Assembly (NCBI GenBank): GCA_040954595.2
Contig: CM082596.2
Span: 9,734,001 to 9,798,000 of the forward strand
Direction of reading: 5' to 3'
DNA from: Balanoglossus misakiensis
Lineage: Eukaryota > Hemichordata
Length of the DNA stretch: 64,000 nt
Under the pieces are notes generated by a model that searched no databases, had not been told where the DNA came from, and saw only the letters and a list, made by a program, of their open reading frames with translations. Both the position numbers and the translations under genes were made by a program. Positions 55,201 to 64,000 of the stretch are shown here, one piece after another (position 1 is the first letter of the stretch; the number at the start of each line of letters is the position of its first letter).

Positions 55201-56256
55201 ACATGAGTGAGTGTGAACACGCTGATATTAATAACAATTCAATCGATGTTGGCTAATAGGAACAATAGTAAACGTTTAAGTTTTAATACAATAAGTATGA
55301 ATTAACTTGAGCGGTGCTGATAACAATTACACACTGGAGGCTGGTACACATGGAGTCTCACTGACTCCAACATGTAATCAGATACAGGTGAAGGCCATTC
55401 TCTATAAGAGCAATAAAATATCTGACAGTTTTATGACAGCTGGTCAATATTTGCCTTAAAATGTTTGCCAACGTGGTTCTTATATACTCCCTTTCTTATC
55501 AGTACGTGTGTGGTGGGTCATGTGTCAATTGCCCTTGCATAAAATCTCAAGAGATGCCACTTTTGCATTATTTTCATGATTTTATTTTACAACTTAGATT
55601 GGTCTATCTTAATATGTCATAATGTCATACAACAACAGCAAGGGACTCTTTTTGGAACTGTCTTTTCGACAAAATGAGCATTACTGTTTCTACAACACTT
55701 TACAACTCAAATGATCTTGCCTTCATTGCTAATATTTTAGGAGATAGAATTTACATGGTTGACTACCAGGAGTCTGGTGAACAAGCAACTCTTCAAGAAA
55801 GTGTGCTGGACCTTGTACAAATATGCCTTGCGAACTGAATTTAGTACCGTGAAATGCTTCTTGTCGGAAGCCATCTTATATAATTTAGTATAGTAGTACC
55901 TCTGTAATTTAATGTGTTGATGTAACTCTTCTCATTTCGAGGAGGAATAAAGGAACAACAACAACAACAAAAACAACTCCAAACAGCATGCTAATATACC
56001 CTTACTTCACTTGTCAACATTGCCTGTGGGTGTGTAATGCTATCACAGATTTTACTACTTTTACAAGCAAATATGCAACTTGTCTTCAAAATATGTGTTT
56101 ATTGAATATATTTATTTATTTATTTAGAGTCAAATGTTTTTGGTGACATTTGAATATTTAGTGGAAGGTATTTTATACATAAATTGTGGGTTCCAACATA
56201 TTGTTGGGAGTAGCACAAGAAACTTCAGTGGCCACATAGAATTAATTTTCAACCTT
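52226..56256. other. Non-coding with degenerate repeats
   Basis: No gene supported. AGGTCCCATTGGTATGTACC with its near-complement at 52602-52631 forms a small palindrome, followed by a GTATGGATG microsatellite at 52645-52695. 52700-53560 contains several diverged ~130-base units sharing CTGCTTGT..ATTGC.TTGAAATT. A retroposon-like tail GGAATAAAGGAACAACAACA is at 55943-55975. Confidence 0.4.
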
Positions 56257-56407
56257 CAGTAAAACCTGTCAAAACCAAACCCTGTCTAATCTTGAAACCT
56301 GTCTATACTGAACACCGTTTCAGTCCCTTCGACATAGAATCACATATTAAAAGAACCTTTACAATTTCTTCAGTGCCTTCAGTGTTCTGTTCAGACAGGT
56401 TTTACTG
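56257..56407. mobile_element. 151-bp MITE, TIR CAGTAAAACCTGTC
   Basis: Left CAGTAAAACCTGTC and right GACAGGTTTTACTG are perfect inverted ends. Interior includes CTGTCTATACTGAACACCGT and TTAAAAGAACCTTTACAA. A second, longer member starts at 63836. Confidence 0.75.
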
Positions 56408-57395
56408 TAGTTAATATCCCAAATGTCATAGCAGCTGCCCCTTTAAAACAAATTCTTTTCAAAAAATGTGTTTCTAATAGATTTGGTCAGGTGGAAAGGT
56501 ATGTCACACACTGTTTGCACTGAACACTGAAGTGGTTGCCATTTTATTGACACAAATTGAATGACACGATGCATCACATTAGACTTACGGGTAAACCATT
56601 TTATTGTTAGGGGAGTGCAGCTTAGTTTCTACTCTGCCTATTCTCTGATTTTTTTTTCTTACTATTTGGCAGAGGCAAAATGCAGACTAGTTATGGAAGT
56701 GTTCCTAAGTAACTATGCATAAATTATTTCTATTAATCTAAGCACAACATGTAAAATATAAATCAACCAGGTAGACTCATGTCTCCCCCTACAGTAATGG
56801 TGACAATTCCTATCATAGTACCCAACTTACTCAAGTAAACACACTTAATGTTAGCAAACAGTCCTATAGATATAGCCTGGACCCCTGTCCCATTCCTGCT
56901 GCTGGTAGTGACAGCAGGGTTAGAAAGTGGGCAGAGAACAAGAGTATCTTACAGGCCTCTTTCATGACCCCTGTGTGACCTTACATCCTGGTGATTTGTT
57001 GGTTTGACATCATTCATCATTCAATGTTAAATACAACAGCTAATCTTTCTAACACAGGCAATGTTTAACAGTTTTGTTCAAGGATGAGAAAAAATGCATT
57101 GATTTAATAGCGTGGTTGGTAAACTCGAAATTGTATACTCACACCAACAAAATTCCAGGATCAGGAGGTCAAAAGGGGTCATAAAAGTGGCATGATATAG
57201 CTTAGTAGCCAGTGGTGTAATATTTATATGAACTGTGCAACTTCATGCATATTTCAATGTTATAAGTATTGACTGACATATAAAATTTCTTTGCGATGTC
57301 GAAATTCAATGAGAAGAAACAAAAGCCAAAAGTTACCACATTTTATACTGACAATGATTTTTTTTGTACAGTTTACCCTATGGATCCAGCTATCA
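56408..57395. other. Non-coding
   Basis: No gene or clear element seen. Confidence 0.4.
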
Positions 57396-57397
57396 TA

Positions 57398-57482
57398 AGA
57401 ATAGGTCCAATAATTGTAGCTTTGGTGGGCTGGTTGATCGCTGACGGGCTTGATCAACCAGCCCATCTAGGCTACAATTTTT
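57398..57482. repeat. Hairpin around TGGTTGATC..GATCAACCA
   Basis: AATTGTAGCTTTGGTGGGCT..GGTTGATC is mirrored by GATCAACCAGCCCATCTAGG..CTACAATT with a ~15-base loop. Flanking AGCTATCATA occurs on both sides (57389, 57484) as a direct repeat, consistent with a hairpin element insertion. Confidence 0.7.
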
Positions 57483-58065
57483 GCAGCTATCATAGGAAGG
57501 GCACATTCGGAATACCCCCCACTGGGCAAAAAGGTTGATATACATTCAGTATTTTCACGTATATGGACACGTAGATTAGGAATATGCGCAAGTATACAAT
57601 AGTCTGCACAGTTGTACATCTACAATCTGCACCACGTATATGTGACGTATATTCACGTATATGGAACATACCAATGTGTTAGTATACGTGCACGTATATC
57701 TATGAAGATCACGGGTGTGCACAACGCAGACCAATGCAGATCAAGTGCACACTATAAACATTCCAACGTATTTGTACACATTCTCAGTGCATATCTTCCT
57801 TGCTATTTGCATGACTGTGTTATTAGCATACGTTACATCATCATCACAGACATTTACATTTGCATAGTTGAGTTCACATTCCTGGTATTTTTACGTATAT
57901 TTAATGCAGACCCTTCCAGAAATTACCATACATTATGTCATCATTGTTGGCAAATATTTGCAAAATAATTTTGGGGTCATATTTAAATTACCCCAAAGGT
58001 CACAATTCTGGGGTCATCCTTCATTGTCAGGATTTGACCTTTCCTTGTTATTCACCTTTGCTGTA

Positions 58066-58130
58066 AATTTGTTACTATTAATCTGCTTTGAGATGCAACT
58101 GCATCTCAAAGCAGATCAATAGCAACAAAT
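58066..58130. repeat. Near-perfect 32-bp-arm palindrome
   Basis: Left AATTTGTTACTATTAATCTG.. and right ..CAGATCAATAGCAACAAATT meet at GAGATGCAACTGCATCTC with almost no loop. Two or three mismatches only. Confidence 0.85.
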
Positions 58131-58542
58131 TGGTAAATGCATATTTCAAGCCGATACACTTCCTCCTATCGTGCATCAACAAAAAACTGCTCACATAATA
58201 AAATTCACTTAAAAGGTAATTTTATTTAAAACATATAAAATGATTAAAGACATTACATGGACAAAGAACAAAGTGTTTTGTTTTTAAATGCAAACCTAAA
58301 ATCTGAAAAATAATCCTCAAAGTCTAGCTTCATTCAGTAACTCCAAAATACCATGAAAAAATTTGCTTCATCTGACATCAGATCGCCTGCTTTCACCATG
58401 TTATCCTATTAAAGGGGAAATCAGGCGTAGTTGATTTCTACATAATTTGGTAGCTTTGATGTCACTCTTTCAGAAAAAAACATATTCGCCATGTATAGGT
58501 CGCGCGATTTTTTACAAAATCTAGGGAAAGTTGGCAGAATTT

Positions 58543-58903
58543 CCAATATGGCGTTTACTGTAATTTGAATCATGGGAAAAAAAGCGCCAGGACCAACTTC
58601 CGCCCACCTTGGTGTGGGTGATACCATTTTCCGATTGGTATCACTGCATCACAAGCTAAGCGTATTTGCATATTTTTCATGGGTTATAGCTCATGAAAAC
58701 TGTCAATAGATGACAAATTTTCGACTTTGCTGATGATTGTTTATCAACTGATGCAAAGAACAAACAATAGCTATGAAAATACGCCTAGTCTGTGACACCC
58801 AGTGACACCAATCGGAGAATGGTATCACCCACACCATGGTGGGCGGAAGTTGGTCCTGGCGCTTTTTTTCCCATGATTCAAATTACAGTAAACGCCATAT
58901 TTA
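58543..58903. mobile_element. Foldback element with ~110-140-bp arms
   Basis: The left arm (58543-58665) contains CGTTTACTGTAATTTGAATC, AAAGCGCCAGGACCAACTTC and GGTGATACCATTTTCCGATT. The right arm (58775-58903) is its complement. The loop holds CATGAAAACTG sequences. Non-coding. Confidence 0.8.
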
Positions 58904-58934
58904 ATTTAAGGAGAAACCAAAAATGTACAATTAA

Positions 58935-59729
58935 GATGGGTCCCTGGGATCTTTGTGCTCGTTGCTATGGGCCTTTATAGGACACTACACTCAATTTTGA
59001 TCGAAACCGTTATGAACGTCCGACAAAGGGCTTGTAACTAGTTAAAAATACGCACGATTGTGTGCACACCCCCTATCTGAGTATGTTTACGGCAGCTACC
59101 GCCCGGCCATAGGCCGCCAAGCTAATACGGCAAAGCAGCGGTCAGCGATAGCGTGCGCGTCCTGTAACCACAGTAACTGGATCGAACGCTAAAAATCCAA
59201 TGTTTTGTACACAGAGATTTTGTACCGTTCACAAAAATCCCTAAGGCTTTTTTCACAGGCGACGTAGGCCAGCCAAATTTGACCTGCTTGTTGAGAACGC
59301 ACTTCCGCATAGTGTGACGGATCGTTTTTTCGGTTTTCGTCGTGTTAAGAAGCGATACCAGTGGAAGAGCGCGTCCAAAAACACCCAAAATCGATGACTT
59401 TTTCAGGTGTGGTACGGGTATGCTGAAATCGTAGGATACAACGATAATATTCGAAAACAAAATCTGTCACGATCTTCCCTGGTTCAAGCAACTAATGAAT
59501 ACGTATCAAGTTCGTTTTTGAGGTCACGGAATAAAAAGCCTTAGGCTTTTGAAATTTGACCTAGCTAATTTGCATATCAATGGCGTCAGGGGGCGCGCGC
59601 TCACAATCGTGCAGATTTTCAACTAGTTACCAGCCCCTTGTTAGACTCTGAAAATGGCTTAGTCCAAATCGGGGTGTAATGTCCTATAAAGGCCCATAGC
59701 AACGGGCAAAAAGATCCCAGGGACCCATC
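58935..59729. mobile_element. 795-bp DNA element flanked by TTAA
   Basis: The ends GATGGGTCCCTGGGATCTTT and its complement are inverted repeats that extend about 125 bp with small differences (to the CACGATTGTG/CACAATCGTG block). TTAA flanks both ends (58931-58934, 59730-59733). TTAA targets are used by piggyBac and Kolobok elements; which one is not shown. The interior 112-codon minus frame at 59122-59460 looks non-coding. Confidence 0.8.
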
Positions 59730-59733
59730 TTAA

Positions 59734-62320
59734 GAGAAATAACAACACGTTCAATTTTACTGATCATACATCTTTAACACAATTTCTCAAAGAATGTTTG
59801 GTAACTGGCTTTCAGCATCTTTGCTATTGTCAACGTTTTGCCATCTCTAAACATCATGAAGAAAATAGCTTAGAACGAGTACCCTCGTAAACCACTCAAC
59901 ATTTTGTGTGTTTGTTTGTGTGATACCATGAGGCGATCGATGATATGGTCAGGGCATTATGGCCAAAGGGGACCATACCTGTCCTTTCTAATAAGGGCTA
60001 CACAAAGAGAACATTGTTTCTTGTTATCTAAATTTGACTGCATGGGCGAATTACATTTTCAAGCTGTTACGTACCGATCCCAACATGAAAATTTAGCATT
60101 CAAGGCTTTTGAATGAAATTAAGATGAAGAGAATTTAACTGTCCCTGCATACACCTATGCAACTATGAAGGACACTATGATTTCTGTGTTTATAATGATT
60201 CATCTTGGCGTGTATGTGATCATGCACTATCCTAGTCTAGTATCTAGCCGTCAACTTTGCTTCCAAAAATAACATCTAGATCAAGCATGCCACTGGCCCA
60301 ATAAAACCTGATAGCCAAGTGATCATAGGTTAGCATGACATTAAACTGAGTGCGGCTGAAACACTGTTCGCTTACAATCGACAATTGTGTCACCTTGAAT
60401 GAACTCGCACAGGTCAGAAAGGTCATTGTCTGTTGATATGGTAATTGGTATCTATGTGGAGTGAGCCACTGAAGAGATGCTAATCAGACTCGAGAATGAT
60501 TGACTATACAGTAATACAGACATAGATTGAAAACTTTGGATTGTGATAATAAAATATGACGAGCAATTTATTACTAGTAAAAACTTTGTACGTCCAGCAC
60601 AAACAACAAACAGTTTCCATGATGTCATTGTTAAAAGTTGTGTGCCCCACTCACAGTCTCTCGATCCAACACAGACACCCCACTCACAACTGACGGATAG
60701 ACTGACTGACTGATTCACCTTTCCACAGATGTTTGGACAGTCATTTGATGTCTTGTAGAACAAGTCAGATTCATGGACTAATATTTTAGGCGTACAAAAC
60801 GCGCATAGCACAGAGCTGGTTTGAGCTGACTTGCAATTGGAGCTAACATGCAAATGTGAGCACACATATATTGCCGTGTCTACAAGTTGCTGTCTGCAGT
60901 GTTGAATTTCATCGACAATTTGTCAAGTTTTCACAACTTTAATTTTGCTGCGAAACGTTCTGTCCGGGTGGTAATTTGTAAATGTTGTCGTTCAAATGTT
61001 TCAGTCCACTTGAACCAAGAAAAATCTCAGCAGACGGATATTTATTCTGAAACACCTGTTGATAGATTATGGGTGGTCATGATGAGACGGACAGCGTAAA
61101 TTCAGTTCAAAAGTAACTTACCTGTGGGTCTTTATCTTCCTGGGAAGCCATTGCATTGTTGTGTCATTAACATTGCCTTGAAATTCATTCACAAATTACA
61201 CCATAGCCCGATGTTGCAGTCTTGAGTTCAACTGGCAAGTTAGTTTTGTTGGGATTGCGTCGTCTAGCTAATCATTTGATTTTGAAGACTGTATCTGTAT
61301 AAAAGTCAATAAGTAAATACAAGCTGCACTACAAAGAAAAATAAGCATCTATTTGTCAGAATCATGATGGCACACAGAGTATTTATGAAACTGTTATCAG
61401 TTTTGCAGATTCGATTGTACACAGCCATAAATGGCAAAACAATCCCTGCACAAAATGTAAATATAATGGGTCAAACAAAATATATTGCGGAAGCTGCAAT
61501 TAATATTACACAATTCTCATTCCACGTTCTCATGTTGGTTTTTGGCGACATTCATGTGATGGTAATGACTACTTGGTTTACTATTGCAATGTGAAGTTAT
61601 TAAATTAATTTGCTTTTTCATAAATAGTGGAACACATAACTGAAGTTTTGTGGGCCAAACTTGACTTCATATCTGCACTCTTCATTCTGTCAACATTTAA
61701 TTAATCCACATTAATTGTAGAGTTATCGAGTCAGTCAGAGCAATTAGCACCCTTCCCAGGTACTCAAGCTTTAGACTGTCAGCAGTCATCACTCCCCAGG
61801 CACGATCACAACTCCCAGCATTTTTGTAGCAATGATATAAAATTATTCATGTCATTGTTGTTAGTGAAACAAATTGTTTTTCAACCACATTCTTGAACAC
61901 CAATTATTGTGTCTGTAATTAAGCTATTGTGTTATTTCTCACATACTTAAAACATAAATTGCTAGAGAAAAACTACAGAAGGAAAGTGTATACAGAATGA
62001 CAAAAGGAAAATATATGAATGTCGAAAGATTGTGAATTTCTACCCTCCCCTGGTGGTGATACACTCAGGGTCAATAGCTATCCATGCATGTTCCCAAAAC
62101 TATCACAGAGAAGGGGACGCTTTTCGGTATCATCACTGTCTTTGAAAATGATAAAAAATGGTACATCTTACAACATGACAATGTTCAAATGAGATTTGAA
62201 ATACGGATGGGTGTCTAAACCATAGTTCTTTATATTAGAAACATTGTTATTGCTTTATATTTGTATTATGGCATTAACTGTCCCAGTTTTTGTAAATTAG
62301 GAGCTAAGGGGGCTTTTGTC
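59734..62320. other. Non-coding
   Basis: No gene supported; short frames only, without splice or family evidence. Confidence 0.4.
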
Positions 62321-62330
62321 TCATTTTCTT

Positions 62331-62331
<1 letters not shown>

Positions 62332-62366
<35 letters not shown>

Positions 62367-62377
62367 TATATATATAT
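62332..62377. repeat. (TA)n microsatellite
   Basis: About 22 TA units with one interruption (ATCAT) near 62365. Confidence 0.95.
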
Positions 62378-62382
62378 TCAGA

Positions 62383-62545
62383 CAGTGTTTTATTCAGGAT
62401 GGTATCAGCAGGGGGTATATGTCCCCCTTCGCCAGAATATTTGAGGGTGATTCCACTCTGGCAAGGGGGAATGTTATATCTTCAACATGTGAGTAACATC
62501 ATTTTAAAGGGCACTCAGGTGCCCCTTTGACAATTAAATTTCCAG
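62383..62545. mobile_element. MITE fragment related to 15632-15846
   Basis: CAGTGTTTTATTCAGGATGG then AGGGGGTATATGTCCCCC matches the reverse complement of the right end at 15846 (CAGTGTTTCATTTAGGATGG, AGGGGGGATACGTCCCCC). The other end is not preserved clearly. It abuts the TA microsatellite. Confidence 0.6.
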
Positions 62546-62912
62546 GGGGTACCAACACATCAATAGGAGGTGAATCCAAATTGTCTTTTTGTTGTTGAAA
62601 ATTCCTGGAAATGTTATGGACAGGCAATGTCTATTTTCCCTGAGAGTGCCAGCACCGGTTTTGTATTTCTGTTTTCCTGTTGCCCTTTGGAGATCTTGCT
62701 GCTTTGTCTTGGAGAAGAGTGATTGTGTTGTCTTTGTTTTCTCACAACATGATGTCATCATTTTGTATTCAAATTGGCGTACATGATCATGTTTTGGCTT
62801 CATAATTTTTCATTAATGAAGATTTCAATGTTTTCCTTTTATATTACTGCTGTTTATGGTTGCATTTTGAGAATATTTTGATGAAAGAAATGTTGATTGT
62901 TGAATGTTACAG

Positions 62913-63011
62913 AATCTAATCAATGCCGCAGTGAAGGGTGATGTTGCAAAGATTCAGTCGCTGATAGCTGATGGATATGATGTCAATGCAAGGGGTAAAT
63001 ACCCAGGGCAG
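62913..63011 (+). CDS. Ankyrin-repeat exon (33 codons)
   Basis: Acceptor TGTTACAG ends at 62912, and the donor CAG/GTAAGT is at 63011/63012. The 99-bp exon is open in phase 0 and reads NLINAAVKGDVAKIQSLIAD then GYDVNARGKYPGQ, matching the ankyrin consensus (LL.AA..GD...V..LL..GADVNA). Exactly one 33-residue repeat in a phase 0-0 exon is common in ankyrin genes. The rest of the gene lies upstream in unseen exons and beyond the right edge. Ankyrin repeats bind proteins; the partner is unknown. Confidence 0.8.
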
Positions 63012-63835
63012 GTAAGTGTTCGTATTGACCAATGTTTTATACAGAGTCATCGCTCAGGGCTAGCGTTTGATATTTAATTTTTCACATGCGGTGCATGCAG
63101 GAACTTAAAAAAATTGTGTGTAACTGTATTTCAATTACGTGCAACAAAATAACGATAGACAGCCTGGGTTTTTGGTAAGTAACAACTTTTAATAGAAATA
63201 TCTTTTTAAAATAACGAATTTTGTTGAAATAAAATGGATTCTTGGTGCAAACAAGATATTCCTAATGTCAATTCTTCCACAAAGATAAACTTACAGACAC
63301 GGAGAGGTCTGCTGCAAGCAGTATTTTTAGGGGTCAACTATGGTGTTTCAAATTCTCTGTGGCAAGAACTAATTCTCAACTGGGGTGTTTTTCAAGGTCC
63401 ATCGCACTATTCTGTTTGCAAATACATCATTGCAGTTTGCCACGCCGCTTTCTATAGCACCCCTGATGCTGTTACTGTAGTAGCACTAGCTGAACCCCTG
63501 AAATGTTCCAGGACCACTTCAACTGTTCACATGTAATATTTTATGCCAGCATTTGAGCAGAGACGTTTCAGAAACATTTCAATGGTTATGAGTGACTGGC
63601 TTTTCACACAACAGTAACACTGAATCAACTAGATATCTATGAACTTCCAAAATACCACACACTCCCAAAATGATATCACAACACCACATTTAGATTGTGC
63701 AAAAACAGACCTACACTAGCCCACAAATATAAATAATCTCAATTCAGCGCAGACTTTTTCATCAACAGTTCCAGTTTTACCTAGTGTGAACATGGTATCA
63801 GTCTACAGTTTGGTTCAATGTGGTTCAACCACATA
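63012..63835. other. Presumed intron of the ankyrin gene
   Basis: No further exon seen. A 100-codon plus-strand frame at 63234-63536 has no family features. Confidence 0.4.
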
Positions 63836-64000
63836 CAGTAATACCTGTCGAAATGGAACATGCCGTATCTGGAAAACTGTCTATAATGAACACGTTTTCC
63901 TGTCCCCTTGACATAGAACCACGTGTTAAAAGAACCTTTACAAACCAGAAACGTCTGTAAACTGAACAATTTCTTCTGTCCCTTTGGATTAGACAGGTTT
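63836..64000 (+). mobile_element. MITE of the CAGTAAAACCTGTC family, cut by window edge
   Basis: CAGTAATACCTGTCGAAATG, CTGTCTATAATGAACACG and GTTAAAAGAACCTTTACAA match 56257-56407 in order. The window ends in GACAGGTTT, the start of the right inverted end. Confidence 0.7.

Noticed and set aside
59122-59460. 112-codon minus-strand frame inside the TTAA element
   Set aside because: No transposase motif (no DDE spacing), and it runs into the terminal inverted repeat.
61364-61594. 76-codon plus-strand frame
   Set aside because: No motif, splice site or conservation evidence; expected by chance.
62332-62377. TA-rich run as an origin or regulatory site
   Set aside because: A plain dinucleotide microsatellite.

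Overview
The window is animal nuclear DNA, very probably from a marine invertebrate deuterostome such as a hemichordate or lancelet. I infer this from spliced genes with GT-AG introns, a C-type-lectin receptor, an ankyrin-repeat exon and the mix of transposon families (Crypton, ISL2EU, Penelope, L2-type LINEs, chromodomain Ty3/gypsy). The species is not determined. There is no prokaryotic operon, rRNA gene, functional tRNA gene or CRISPR array. Most of the sequence is transposable elements nested inside each other or inside decayed genes.

Layout, left to right. 1-1.9 kb is a decayed Crypton tyrosine recombinase (minus strand) split by a 408-bp inverted-repeat element with a 9-bp target duplication. 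2.6-4.2 kb is a small unrecognised spliced gene (minus). 5.0-12.7 kb is a decayed multi-exon gene resembling DUF6589-type proteins. It is interrupted at 6550-11623 by an apparently complete ISL2EU-type DNA transposon that carries a THAP/DDE transposase and, convergently, a SAP-SWIM-YqaJ nuclease. 13.3-15.0 kb is a 5'-truncated L2-type LINE with a long open RT frame, and 17.7-18.7 kb is a degenerate relative. 18.8-24 kb is a mosaic of Ty3/gypsy fragments (LTR, chromodomain and integrase on minus; RT on plus) with a Penelope-like GIY-YIG element inserted.

24-33.6 kb is a recently duplicated block. It holds scrambled gypsy pol, a 1.9-kb DNA transposon with a frame-verified 5-bp target duplication, a solo LTR present in one copy only, a captured piece of a host receptor exon, and arrays of a ~533-bp repeat with tRNA-like box motifs. 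36.5-41.1 kb is a minus-strand single-pass membrane receptor: C-type lectin exons, a Ser/Thr-rich stalk and a transmembrane exon. Its stalk exon is broken by a LINE 3' end and is the source of the fragment found at 27.7 kb.

42.4-42.9 kb is a 146-bp tandem repeat. 43.8-45.1 kb is a truncated LINE copy with an altered catalytic motif. 46.3-52.2 kb looks like one CACTA-like transposon with GGATTC-rich subterminal arrays that has received a nearly full-length ORF1/endonuclease/RT LINE. 52.6-62.9 kb is mostly non-coding with several hairpin, foldback and TTAA-flanked elements. A single ankyrin-repeat exon at 62.9-63.0 kb shows that a plus-strand host gene continues past the right edge.

Working genes are few. 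The ISL2EU genes look intact. The L2 RT frame is open but 5'-truncated. The ankyrin exon belongs to a real gene. The lectin receptor and the 3-kb gene may be real but each carries a defect or an unresolved splice phase.
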